From positions 434,001 to 498,000 of the forward strand of contig NZ_SGXG01000001.1 in the NCBI RefSeq assembly GCF_004216715.1: 64,000 bases of DNA. Direction: 5' to 3'. Origin of the DNA: Cecembia calidifontis. Its GTDB lineage: Bacteria; Bacteroidota; Bacteroidia; Cytophagales; Cyclobacteriaceae. The notes below the pieces were generated by a model that was not told the DNA's origin, searched no databases, and saw nothing but the letters and a program-made list of their open reading frames with translations. Made by a program: the position numbers and the translations under genes. Below, in pieces: positions 33,959-42,713 of the stretch (the first letter of the stretch is position 1; each line of letters opens with the position of its first letter).

Positions 33959-34996
33959 TCAGGTATTTTGCTCCACCATATCCTTTATACAATCCACCCA
34001 CATGTCCCTGGAATTAAGACTTGGAACCAAATCCCATTTCTCTCCTCCCAACTCCTCAAATTCTTCTTTGTATTCCTCACCAACTTCAATGGTAGTCTCC
34101 AGGCAATCAGCCACGAAGGCTGGGGAAAATGCCAAAACTTTTTTCACTCCCTTGGCCGCAAGTTCCTCTATGACATCTTCGGTGTAAGGTTTGATCCAAG
34201 GGTCTTTGCCCAATCTGGACTGGAAGCAGGTGACTACCTTATCTTCCGGCAAACCTAATTTAGCGGCTATTAACCTGGTAGTGTGAAAGCACTGCCCCCT
34301 ATAACAAAACTGGTTTTTCTTGGTATAATTACCGCAACATTTATCACTCAGCTGGCAATACCCATCTACAGAGCCTTTTCTGATCTGCCTTTCGGGCAAT
34401 CCATGATAAGAAAAAAGATACATGTCATATTTCTCCTTCTCCGTCATTTCCCTGCCCAATTCAGCCCAGGCCTCCAAAAAAAGGGGGTGTTCGACAAAAT
34501 TACTGATGAAGGTAATATTGGGGATAATCTGCCACTTTCTGGCAATTTCCATTACCTTATCCACCACGGAGCCATTGGTCGCAGAAGCGTATTGAGGGAA
34601 TAAAGGAATGACAATGATCTTTTTGACATTGGCTTTATTGAGTTTTTTAAGCCCTTCTTCAATACTGGGGGACTGGTAACGCATGGCTATCTCTACCTGA
34701 TATTTGTCCATGTCCAGCTTTTGTATAAGTTTTTCCCGAAGATCCTCTGTATGAAAAAGTAAGGGAGAGCCCCTGTCGGTCCAAAGTTTTCTGTATTCCT
34801 TGGCAGACTTGGGTGCCCTGAATGGGGCTATTATCAGGTTCACTAACATCCACCTTGGAATAAAAGGAAAATCTATTACCCTGCCATCCATTAAGAATTC
34901 CCTAAGATATTTTCTGACATCTCCGGTTTTGGTGCTGTCAGGAGTACCTAAATTTACCAGGAGCACCCCGGTTTTTGCTTTATTTTTACTTATCAT
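33959..34996 (-). CDS. hemH: ferrochelatase with internal Cys-rich segment
   Basis: A 345-residue enzyme from MISKNKAKTGVLLVNLGTPDS; the frame is open 22 codons upstream but the conserved start is here. It inserts ferrous iron into protoporphyrin. Family segments are LRYFLG-like VRKYLREFLMD, QYASATNGSV, SYHGLPERQIRKG (metal-site His) and FSPAFVADCLETTIEVGEEY. At about residues 213-236 there are five Cys (C-x5-CC-x9-C-x4-C), which may hold a [2Fe-2S] cluster as in some bacterial ferrochelatases; this is inferred. Confidence 0.93.
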   Translation of the reverse strand: MISKNKAKTGVLLVNLGTPDSTKTGDVRKYLREFLMDGRVIDFPFIPRWMLVNLIIAPFRAPKSAKEYRKLWTDRGSPLLFHTEDLREKLIQKLDMDKYQVEIAMRYQSPSIEEGLKKLNKANVKKIIVIPLFPQYASATNGSVVDKVMEIARKWQIIPNITFISNFVEHPLFLEAWAELGREMTEKEKYDMYLFSYHGLPERQIRKGSVDGYCQLSDKCCGNYTKKNQFCYRGQCFHTTRLIAAKLGLPEDKVVTCFQSRLGKDPWIKPYTEDVIEELAAKGVKKVLAFSPAFVADCLETTIEVGEEYKEEFEELGGEKWDLVPSLNSRDMWVDCIKDMVEQNT

Positions 34997-35197
34997 TGAA
35001 CTGTTGCTTTTTCTTTCTTCTAATGAAAACCAAAAGTACTGCCTTTGGTTAGAAAATACCAATTGATTCTATGAATGGGCTATTACGGAATAGAAAAATC
35101 CATTTGAAGCAGACCAAAAAATGAGTTGACAATAAAAACACTTTGAATACAACACCAATTGGTTTAATTTTCCTTTTTGAAATCAAAACAAATCGGC

Positions 35198-35701
35198 ATG
35201 AGTGAACACATGACCCTGGTATTAGCCCATAAGCAGATCCAGCAAAAGATTATCCGGATGGCTTATGAAATATATGAACGCAATTCCTCAGAAGAGCACT
35301 TGCTGTTTGCAGGAATCAAAGGAATGGGCAGTCTTCTTGCCTCAGCCCTGGCCAAAACCCTGGAAGAAATTTCACCTTTGAAAGCAAAGGTCATTGAAAT
35401 CATATTGGACAAACAAGAGGTTAACCGGGGTGAGGTAAAACTTTCAGAAAACATCGATCTGAAAAACAAATGTGTCATTGTTGTAGATGATGTATTGAAT
35501 ACAGGAAAAACACTGATGTACGCCCTCAAACCCTTCCTTGACGCCCCAATTAAGAAGATGGAGGTAGCTGTGCTGGTCAACAGGAGCCATAAATTATTCC
35601 CCGTGACACCGGATTATACAGGGCTTGAACTTGCTACTACCCTGAGCGAACACATCACCGTAGATCTCACCAAGGAAAAACAAACTGTCCACCTTCACTA
35701 A
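35198..35701 (+). CDS. PyrR-like phosphoribosyltransferase
   Basis: A 167-residue type I PRTase from MSEHMTLVLAHKQIQQKI; a TTG seven codons earlier is also possible. The PRPP loop is CVIVVDDVLNTGKTL, preceded by FAGIKGMGSLLASALAKTLEE, and followed by VAVLVNRSHKLFPVTPDYTGLELATT, which aligns with the corresponding end of Bacillus PyrR. It could bind UMP/PRPP and regulate or salvage pyrimidines; RNA-binding activity cannot be judged. It is 6 bp upstream of panB, an operon. Confidence 0.82.
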   Translation: MSEHMTLVLAHKQIQQKIIRMAYEIYERNSSEEHLLFAGIKGMGSLLASALAKTLEEISPLKAKVIEIILDKQEVNRGEVKLSENIDLKNKCVIVVDDVLNTGKTLMYALKPFLDAPIKKMEVAVLVNRSHKLFPVTPDYTGLELATTLSEHITVDLTKEKQTVHLH

Positions 35702-35707
35702 AAAATC

Positions 35708-36529
35708 ATGTCTGTACACCAGTCCTCCAATATCAAAAGAATCACTACCCATATCCTTCAGGAAATGAAAATGCGTGGAGAAAAAATTTCCATGCTTACC
35801 GCCTACGATTTTTCTATGGCTGGCATTATTGATGCAGCGGGAATAGACATCATTTTGGTGGGGGATTCTGCCTCCAATGTGATGGCGGGTCATGAAACTA
35901 CCCTTCCAATCACCTTGGACCAGATGATCTATCATGCTACTTCTGTAGTCCGTGCAGTCAAAAGGGCATTTGTAGTGGTGGATATACCTTTTGGTTCCTA
36001 TCAGGGCAATAGTTCTGAAGCTCTCAGATCGGCCATTAGGATCATGAAAGAATCAGGAGCGCATGCCATCAAAGTGGAAGGCGGTGCAGAAATCAAGGAA
36101 TCAGTCGTCAGAATTCTAAGTGCAGGAGTACCGGTGATGGGACACTTGGGACTTACACCCCAGTCCATTTATAAATTCGGCACCTACACCGTAAGGGCAA
36201 GGGAGGAAGCAGAAGCCAAAAAACTATTAGAAGATGCCAAATTACTGGAAGAGTGTGGCTGCTTTGCGATTGTATTGGAAAAAATCCCAGCATCTTTGGC
36301 AAAAAAAGTGGCAGAGACCATTCAAATCCCGGTAATCGGCATTGGGGCAGGGCCTGACGTGGATGGACAGGTATTGGTGGTCCACGACATGTTGGGCATT
36401 ACGCAGGAATTCAAACCCAGATTTCTCCGTCAGTATGCAGATCTCAGGAGTATCATGACCAAGGCGGTTCAGGATTACATAGATGATGTAAAGGCAAAAG
36501 ATTTCCCAAATCAAAGCGAAAGCTATTGA
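35708..36529 (+). CDS. panB: ketopantoate hydroxymethyltransferase
   Basis: A 273-residue enzyme that converts 2-oxoisovalerate and methylene-THF to ketopantoate in pantothenate synthesis. Diagnostic segments are MLTAYDFSMAGIIDAAGIDIILVGDSASNVMAGHETTLPITLDQMIYH, HAIKVEGG, VPVMGHLGLTPQS and IPVIGIGAGPDVDGQVLVVHDMLG. Residues binding Mg and substrate (Asp in VGDSA, Glu in LEKIP) are present. Length is normal. Confidence 0.96.
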   Translation: MSVHQSSNIKRITTHILQEMKMRGEKISMLTAYDFSMAGIIDAAGIDIILVGDSASNVMAGHETTLPITLDQMIYHATSVVRAVKRAFVVVDIPFGSYQGNSSEALRSAIRIMKESGAHAIKVEGGAEIKESVVRILSAGVPVMGHLGLTPQSIYKFGTYTVRAREEAEAKKLLEDAKLLEECGCFAIVLEKIPASLAKKVAETIQIPVIGIGAGPDVDGQVLVVHDMLGITQEFKPRFLRQYADLRSIMTKAVQDYIDDVKAKDFPNQSESY

Positions 36530-36536
36530 TGAGCGG

Positions 36537-38651
36537 TTAGTGGATGATCAGTTTTTTACTTAACTGCTTTTTATTTCCCAAAGAAGTAAATTGTAAAATG
36601 TAAACGCCGGGAGCAAGATACAAATGCCCTAAGTCAAATTCTATATTAGCCTGTAAATCGGTCCCTTCTAAAATTTCCTGCCCCAACATATTTACTATCC
36701 TGAATGATGCGTTTTCCGATACCAGGACCTTCACTTGACCAAAAGATGGGTTGGGAAATACTTTGACCTGCAACTGCTCCCCTGAAGGAGGTAGTCCAAA
36801 ACCCTTGAATTTCAAAAATTCCAATCCCCCAGCCGTATTTCCCAGAATCAAATCCCTGTCCTGAGAAAATGGCTGAGGCAAAGAAGTAATCCAGGTATTC
36901 CTTCCCATTCTGGTAGGTCCTGTCTCGTTGTCTTTAAAGCTGATCGCTACAGTTTGCCTTTGGTTTTGATTCATGAAGTCTTCAACAAACAACAAAATGC
37001 CCCTTTGGTCGATAGCGTAAAGAGAAGGCTTATTTCCTTCAAGCACATGCACATTCAGGTTCCTGTTGGCCGGGTTATCAGAAAAACCAAGAAAATCCCT
37101 ACTGACCAGGGTCAGCTGATTTCCGGCACTTAAATCCAATGAAAACAAGACCAGTTCCCCGGTTTGACGGGCCAAAAGAAAATAATCTTTGTTTTCATAG
37201 GCAAAAAAAGTAAAATAATCCTGTGCCCTTATCCCTGTATTGGGGACAGTTATTTCACTCAGGTCACTCAGATCTGCTGAAAAACCAAAATAAACCCTTC
37301 TTCTTGGCAGAAAATTCAGGGTATCCACACCCGAAAACCAATAAGTATTTCTTCCGGATATAGTCCTGTACTCCGAATATTGAATATCAGAAAGATTGAA
37401 CCGCGAAAGGCCTAAAAAATCCTCGTCCACCATTTCAAACCCTTCTTCATTCATCAGGAAACGGTAAGCTTTACCAATCGTCCTTCCCTGAGAATTGACA
37501 TTGGCGGTCAGGATCAAATCCCCTGAATTTTTAAAGCCCTTGAAAAAAGGACGTGTATTTTCCCCCAAATCCAAGATATCAGCCTGAATAAAAGGCCTGA
37601 TTCCGGATTGGCCTTTTGTCAATTCAAAAACATTATTTGAGAAATCAGCATTATAAACTCCAGAAGCATCTGAGGAATTGCTGCTGATCAATAAGCTTTC
37701 ATTTTTCAGGTAAGAGGCATGGAAAATTGGAAAGCGGGGAAGTTGACCATAACCGGGCAGGGTATTGGAAAATTCCCTGAATACCGGATTTATATTGCTC
37801 CCTTCATTGGGCAGGAAATAAAGCACATCGCATTCATCCTGTCCGATCAATAGATCAAATATCCCATCCCCATTAAAATCAGCATAGCGAACAGAATGTC
37901 CGCCAGCATGCTGGATTCTTGCCCCTGAAAGCTCATTGTTAGGTGCCTGGCTAATGGGAATGCCTCCACAGGTGACTCCAAAACTAAACTGTCCACAAGT
38001 ACAAAACTCAAAACCTCCCCATCTGGCTACAGGGAATGCAAAGCCATCTATGTCTAGAACACCTTTACGCTCTACGGATGTATTCCTGTATAGTTCAAGA
38101 TAATCCCCAACCACAAAATTAAAAGTGACAATATCCAAATCCCCGTCTCCATCAATATCTTGGATCACAGGAATATCCAATAGATTGGCCTGAACATTGG
38201 AGCCGTTATCCAATCGCAGGAAATTCTGCGCCACTTCCCATCTTGGTACAGCGCCACCTGCAGCTGTGACATTTCGGTAGGCTTTGATTCCAAAGGGACT
38301 GCTGGTAAAAAGATCTTTTTTTCCGTCCCCATCAAAATCTGCCAAGACCAAAAACCCATTGACATCATTTGGAAAGTAATAGGCCATTTCGGGCAAATAC
38401 CTGAACCCATCCTGGGTGCTTTCAAACACCAAAATTCTTCTTGAATTGATATCCCAAATAACAATTTCCTCTTTTCCATCCCCATTGGTATCCATTTCCT
38501 GAATCTGGGCCGCATTGATCCCTACCGCAAAAGGCATGGGGATATCCTTTCCCTGGACTTTGATGTTAAGGTTTTGGTCATAAATAAAAGTCTGCTGAGC
38601 AGTCAAGAACAAACAGGATAGTAAGAAAAAAAAGAAGAAAACGTACTTCAT
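36537..38651 (-). CDS. FG-GAP repeat protein with T9SS C-terminal sorting domain
   Basis: A 704-residue exported protein with a signal peptide (YVFFFFFLLSCLFLTAQQ). Calcium-binding-like FG-GAP/VCBS blades occur early: DTNGDGKEEIVIWD, ADFDGDGKKDLFTS, DIDGDGDLDIVTF, ADFNGDGIFDLLIG. The last ~75 residues are a type A sorting domain (VKVFPNPSFGQVKVLV...NMLGQEI...LAPGVYILQF..KKQLSKKLIIH). It is secreted through the type IX system of Bacteroidota and attached to or released from the surface. Function unknown. Confidence 0.93.
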   Translation of the reverse strand: MKYVFFFFFLLSCLFLTAQQTFIYDQNLNIKVQGKDIPMPFAVGINAAQIQEMDTNGDGKEEIVIWDINSRRILVFESTQDGFRYLPEMAYYFPNDVNGFLVLADFDGDGKKDLFTSSPFGIKAYRNVTAAGGAVPRWEVAQNFLRLDNGSNVQANLLDIPVIQDIDGDGDLDIVTFNFVVGDYLELYRNTSVERKGVLDIDGFAFPVARWGGFEFCTCGQFSFGVTCGGIPISQAPNNELSGARIQHAGGHSVRYADFNGDGIFDLLIGQDECDVLYFLPNEGSNINPVFREFSNTLPGYGQLPRFPIFHASYLKNESLLISSNSSDASGVYNADFSNNVFELTKGQSGIRPFIQADILDLGENTRPFFKGFKNSGDLILTANVNSQGRTIGKAYRFLMNEEGFEMVDEDFLGLSRFNLSDIQYSEYRTISGRNTYWFSGVDTLNFLPRRRVYFGFSADLSDLSEITVPNTGIRAQDYFTFFAYENKDYFLLARQTGELVLFSLDLSAGNQLTLVSRDFLGFSDNPANRNLNVHVLEGNKPSLYAIDQRGILLFVEDFMNQNQRQTVAISFKDNETGPTRMGRNTWITSLPQPFSQDRDLILGNTAGGLEFLKFKGFGLPPSGEQLQVKVFPNPSFGQVKVLVSENASFRIVNMLGQEILEGTDLQANIEFDLGHLYLAPGVYILQFTSLGNKKQLSKKLIIH

Positions 38652-38741
38652 CCGAAGGGAATTTGAATTCCTAAAATTAAACGAAAGAATTTGATTAAAG
38701 ATTTTTGCAAAGACTTAATTTTAGGCTTCAATTGGGATAAA

Positions 38742-40040
38742 ATGAAAACCGAAGCACTCTACAAGCATTACCTCCAATCCACTGGTGTAAGTACAGACAC
38801 CAGAAAAATAGAAAAAGGAAACATTTTCTTTGCACTCAAGGGTCCAAATTTCAATGCCAACGATTTTGCTGTGCAAGCTTTGGAAACAGGTGCATCCTTG
38901 GTAGTGGTGGATGAGGAGCGGGTGATACCCTCAGGTGATTCAAGGTATTTCCTGGTAGATGACGTGCTACTGGCTCTCCAAAAATTGGCCAACCACCACA
39001 GAAGACAATTGACCATTCCCATTATTGGACTGACGGGAAGCAATGGTAAGACGACCTCGAAGGAGTTGCTTCATGCCGTACTGAAGAAAAAATTCAAAAC
39101 TTCAGCAACTGTGGGTAACCTGAACAACCATATAGGAGTGCCATTGACTTTGCTATCCATTCCCAAGGATACAGAAATTGCCATCATTGAAATGGGGGCG
39201 AACAAGCAAGGGGATATACAGGAACTCTGTGAGATTGCCGAGCCTACCCATGGTTTTATCACCAATATCGGAAAGGCGCATCTGGAAGGCATGGGCGGAC
39301 CAGAAGGTGTGCTAAAAACCAAAACTGAGCTCTTTCAGCACCTTCGGGCCAACAAGGGAACAGTATTTATCAATTCCCAGGATCCCATCCTGTCCAATAT
39401 GGCCAAGCGCTTTGAGAATCCTATCCTGTATCCCGCCAAGGGAGATTTTTGTGAGGTCACATTTGTAGGAGCTAATCCTTTTGTAAAGTTCAAAGTGGAA
39501 GGGGACGATACAGTTCACCTAAGTTCACTTATAGGTGCTTACAATTTTGGGAACATAGCCACAGCCCTGACTGTGGGCAAGTTTTTTGGAGTCCCTATGG
39601 AGCAAGCTGTAGACGCTGTGGTCAATTACAAGCCTTCCAACATGCGATCGCAATTGCTGGAAAAAAGATCCAATTTGATCATCCTGGATGCTTACAATGC
39701 CAATCCCTCCAGTATGGAAGTTGCCATACAGACTTTTGGTCAGATGACCGGAAAAAAATACAAAATGGTCATTTTGGGGGATATGTATGAACTGGGAGAC
39801 AGCACTGAGGAAGAACATAGAAAATTAGGAGAATTGGTAGCGCGTTACAACTTTGACAAGATTTGTTTCACCGGGAAACATATACAGGCCGCATTGGAAA
39901 AAGCACCCATCCGCTCCCTGTATTTCCCGGATCCGTTTTCTTTCCGCAACTGGCTTCAGGACTCCAAGCTGGAAGATCATTTGATATTGATCAAAGGAAG
40001 TAGGGGCATGAAACTGGAAGGATTGGTTGATTTCATTTAG
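38742..40040 (+). CDS. murF: UDP-MurNAc-tripeptide:D-Ala-D-Ala ligase
   Basis: A 432-residue Mur ligase from MKTEALYKHYLQSTGVSTDTRKI; a TTG start 17 codons earlier is less likely. ATP loop GLTGSNGKTTSKELL, AIIEMGANKQGDI, NIGKAHLEGMGG and LDAYNANPSSMEVAI are all family motifs. It adds D-Ala-D-Ala to the peptidoglycan precursor in the cytoplasm. It stands alone, outside a dcw cluster. Confidence 0.95.
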   Translation: MKTEALYKHYLQSTGVSTDTRKIEKGNIFFALKGPNFNANDFAVQALETGASLVVVDEERVIPSGDSRYFLVDDVLLALQKLANHHRRQLTIPIIGLTGSNGKTTSKELLHAVLKKKFKTSATVGNLNNHIGVPLTLLSIPKDTEIAIIEMGANKQGDIQELCEIAEPTHGFITNIGKAHLEGMGGPEGVLKTKTELFQHLRANKGTVFINSQDPILSNMAKRFENPILYPAKGDFCEVTFVGANPFVKFKVEGDDTVHLSSLIGAYNFGNIATALTVGKFFGVPMEQAVDAVVNYKPSNMRSQLLEKRSNLIILDAYNANPSSMEVAIQTFGQMTGKKYKMVILGDMYELGDSTEEEHRKLGELVARYNFDKICFTGKHIQAALEKAPIRSLYFPDPFSFRNWLQDSKLEDHLILIKGSRGMKLEGLVDFI

Positions 40041-40050
40041 ATAATCATAG

Positions 40051-40088
40051 GCTGGTGTAGCAAAGTCTAAAAACATTCCTACACCAGT
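40051..40088. terminator. bidirectional hairpin after murF
   Basis: CTGGTGTAG pairs with CTACACCAG over an 18-nt loop between the convergent murF and barrel-protein genes. T runs are weak, so terminator function is moderately supported. Confidence 0.55.
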
Positions 40089-40106
40089 CCTTAAAAACAA
40101 AAGAAA

Positions 40107-40670
40107 TCAATTCTCGGAAGAGTTCACTTTCTTCTTCAAGAGCCAGCCTAACCTGAATTCTACCTCAATAGGCCATATTGCTCTGTTGCCAACATCATCG
40201 AAAATAAATGCCGGTCCAATATTAAAATAATAATTGAGGGACCCATTGTTGCGCTGAAGTCCCCAATAAGGACCAATTTTAAAGGTATGCGGGGAATACC
40301 TAACAAAACTACTGGCAATTTCAGGACCTACATACTGAGCCCTAAAAGTGATGAAATTGCCAACATTGTTTTCTATGTTTTTCCCTTTAGCAATACGTTT
40401 ATTGAAATTATAATACCTTCTGGTCTGAATATCATAAAAAGGGGCAATCTGATACAACACACCTGTACCAACGAACGGTTCTGTTAGCGGAGGTAGGCTT
40501 CCGGAAAATGTAATGCCGGCTTTCTGGGCAAGGGTCCATTGAGGAGCTATACTTTTCTCATATTCCAAAGTAGGAGTAAACGCATTGATTTTCCAAAGGT
40601 CTACTGTTTGGGATAAGACAGGATTGATTACAAAAAACAAAATCCCAAAAAATAAGCTTATTACTTTCAT
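40107..40670 (-). CDS. small outer-membrane beta-barrel-like protein
   Basis: A 187-residue protein from MKVISLFFGILFFVINPVLSQ, a typical signal peptide; the frame is open further upstream. The mature part has alternating strands with aromatic ends (YYNFNKRIAKGK; FITFRAQYVGPEIASSFVRYSPHTFKIGPYWGLQRN; LNYYFNIGPAFIFDD) as in 8-stranded barrels. It is not assigned to a named family. Divergent from the DUF2461 gene. Confidence 0.75.
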   Translation of the reverse strand: MKVISLFFGILFFVINPVLSQTVDLWKINAFTPTLEYEKSIAPQWTLAQKAGITFSGSLPPLTEPFVGTGVLYQIAPFYDIQTRRYYNFNKRIAKGKNIENNVGNFITFRAQYVGPEIASSFVRYSPHTFKIGPYWGLQRNNGSLNYYFNIGPAFIFDDVGNRAIWPIEVEFRLGWLLKKKVNSSEN

Positions 40671-40729
40671 TAGCCTAACTTTAAGCTTCAAATCTAAGAA
40701 ATAATTCGTTTTTAAAAAAATCAAAAATT

Positions 40730-41410
40730 ATGAGCAAAAACTATCTCCCCTTCTTATCTGAACTATCCCGAAACAACCACAAAGACTGGATGGATGCCAA
40801 CAGGGATTGGTATCAGGAAGTGAGGGCTGAGTTTTTGGAAGATGTTGATTTTTTGCTCAAGGCCATCAGTCAGTGGGAACCCGAAATGTCCAATTTCAAA
40901 GCCAAGGACTGTGTCTTCAGACAAAATAGGGATATCCGCTTTTCGGCCAACAAAGAACCTTATAAGATCAATTTTGCCGTCTACTTTTCAGTTGGTGGGA
41001 AAAAATCCAATGGACCAGGCTACTACCTACATATCCAACCGGGCCAAAGCTTCCTTGCAGGAGGAATATGGATGCCACCGGCAGATTTCTTGAAGAAAAT
41101 CCGCCAAGAGATTGATTATTCAGGAAATGAACTATCAGCAATCCTTGAGGAACCTGATTTCAAAAAGGCTTTTGGTGGCCTGGAAGGCGAACAACTGAAA
41201 ACAACGCCTAAGGGTTACGAATCAGACCATCCATATATTGACCTATTGCGGTTCAAAAGCTTTATTGTTTCCACCCCCCTATCGGACCAGGAAATCAATT
41301 GTGGTAAATTCAGGCAAAAAGCCATCGATCATTTCAGAAAAATGAAACCCTTCCATGATTTTCTGGCAAGAGCCATTGAGGAATCCGAGAGCAGAGAAGG
41401 ACTACTTTGA
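40730..41410 (+). CDS. DUF2461 family protein
   Basis: A 226-residue cytosolic protein with the TIGR02453/DUF2461 pattern: FLSELSRNNHKDWMDANRDWY at the start, FRQNRDIRFSANKEPYKINFAVYFSVGGKKSNGPGYYLHIQPGQSFLAGGIWMPPAD in the middle. Biochemical role is not established. It is a single gene convergent with a block of small minus-strand genes. Confidence 0.9.
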   Translation: MSKNYLPFLSELSRNNHKDWMDANRDWYQEVRAEFLEDVDFLLKAISQWEPEMSNFKAKDCVFRQNRDIRFSANKEPYKINFAVYFSVGGKKSNGPGYYLHIQPGQSFLAGGIWMPPADFLKKIRQEIDYSGNELSAILEEPDFKKAFGGLEGEQLKTTPKGYESDHPYIDLLRFKSFIVSTPLSDQEINCGKFRQKAIDHFRKMKPFHDFLARAIEESESREGLL

Positions 41411-41434
41411 GATCACTTAGAAATCCACAAAATC

Positions 41435-41686
41435 TCAATTATCAAAAACCCCTGTAACTGCACCAATTCCCATCAAAATAAGGATAATAATACCTATCCC
41501 AAAGGCTACTGCATACCAAAGCAATTTGGCCTTGGCCCAATTGGCTTTATTAGGATTTCCTGTTTTGTCGATGGCCCATACTACCAACATGACCAATCCC
41601 AATACCGGAATATTGGCAATAAAAATGCTCAGGAACCAATCTCCGGTATTGACCGGGGGATGTTTAAATTCATTATTGAAGTCCAT
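41435..41686 (-). CDS. small two-helix membrane protein
   Basis: An 83-residue protein from MDFNNEFKHPPVNTGDWF (an ATG two codons earlier is equally possible). Two hydrophobic helices (FLSIFIANIPVLGLVMLVVWAI; LLWYAVAFGIGIIILILMGIGAV) flank a basic loop DKTGNPNKANWAKAK. No family function is known to me. It overlaps the 3' end of the upstream lipoprotein gene by 14 bp. Confidence 0.75.
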   Translation of the reverse strand: MDFNNEFKHPPVNTGDWFLSIFIANIPVLGLVMLVVWAIDKTGNPNKANWAKAKLLWYAVAFGIGIIILILMGIGAVTGVFDN

Positions 41687-42131
41687 AATCATTTGAATTT
41701 TCGGAATAAACAAGATCCTCCACCCTAAAACTGTATTCACTCATGGCCATATTATTGGGATTGAAAGGGTCTGTCTGAATAAATACAATTTTCACTTCAT
41801 CATACTCCATGATTTTAGAATAGCTTTTTGCATAAAGTTCGGCACATTTTCGGGCCAGATTTTCTTCGCTTTGGTGCATGGCATGCCCTTTACCATTGAT
41901 AAGCCGGAGTTCAACCTCTGCATTGGAAACACCATTTTGGTTTGACCTATACATATTGACCTCTACCCGCTCAAAGTCCCCCAATGCCAATAATTCCTCA
42001 GGTGGAAAATAACCGTCACCTGCAAGTTTGTTCATTCCCCAAAACATGGCCTTCATTACCTTTTCCCCATCACAGGCACAGGAACTGAACAAAAACAACA
42101 GGGGAAGAAATAACAGCAATCCTCTTTTCAT
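41673..42131 (-). CDS. lipoprotein of unknown function
   Basis: A 152-residue protein with a lipoprotein signal (LLLFLPLLFLFSSC). The rest is a compact alpha-beta domain (FERVEVNMYRSNQNGVSNAEVELRLINGKGHAMHQSEENLARKCAELYAKSYSKIMEYDEVKIVFIQTD). I do not recognise a named domain. It is coupled to the following two-helix membrane gene by overlap and lies 15 bp after the RidA-like gene. Confidence 0.75.
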   Translation of the reverse strand: MKRGLLLFLPLLFLFSSCACDGEKVMKAMFWGMNKLAGDGYFPPEELLALGDFERVEVNMYRSNQNGVSNAEVELRLINGKGHAMHQSEENLARKCAELYAKSYSKIMEYDEVKIVFIQTDPFNPNNMAMSEYSFRVEDLVYSENSNDYGLQ

Positions 42132-42146
42132 ACGTATCGTTAAAGG

Positions 42147-42656
42147 CTACTTGGCCGCCACGGCCTCAATCTCAATCAGCAGGTCTGGATTGGCCAAAGC
42201 AAATACAGCAAGGGTAGACCGTGCCACTTTATTGGGATTTGCATCATTATTGAAATATTCCCCATAGGCCCTGAACCAGGCATCCCAATCAATCTTGCCT
42301 TCTTTGTCAGGAGCCATGTAAACCCTCAAGAAAATCACATCCTCCATGGTAAATCCGGCTTCCCCAATAGTCTCTTTGATTCTTTCCAGAATACCAATGC
42401 TCTGCTCATAGGTATCTCCATATCGTCCGTATGTCCCTGGAACAGCATCGGGATCCTTGACAGGGGCAACCAATCCGGAGGTATAAAAATACTCTTTGCC
42501 TGCGGGAATATAGACACCCCTTAAAATGCTTGCATCAGGCCTGTCATATCTGACGATAAATTCCTCTTTAATAGGGCCTCCTGCCGATTGCTGCTTGCCT
42601 ATCTCAGAATTACAAGCTGCAAGAGATAGCAATAAAGGTAGTATAAGCTTTTTCAT
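42147..42656 (-). CDS. RidA-family protein with a lipoprotein signal
   Basis: A 169-residue protein. Residues 1-15 are a lipoprotein signal ending LSLAAC; the remainder is a YjgF/YER057c/UK114 (RidA) domain (YFYTSGLVAPVKDP, SIGILERIKETIGEAGFTMEDVIFLRVYM, ARSTLAVFALANPDLLIEIEAVAA). The Arg in RSTLAV matches the catalytic Arg of imine deaminases. Most RidA proteins are cytosolic; this one should sit in the periplasm or on the outer membrane. It follows the GH57 gene at 57 bp. Confidence 0.88.
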   Translation of the reverse strand: MKKLILPLLLSLAACNSEIGKQQSAGGPIKEEFIVRYDRPDASILRGVYIPAGKEYFYTSGLVAPVKDPDAVPGTYGRYGDTYEQSIGILERIKETIGEAGFTMEDVIFLRVYMAPDKEGKIDWDAWFRAYGEYFNNDANPNKVARSTLAVFALANPDLLIEIEAVAAK

Positions 42657-42713
42657 TTTTACTTCATTTAGATGCCATGCAAAAGGGCCTGTTTTAACAC
42701 AAGCCCTATTTTT

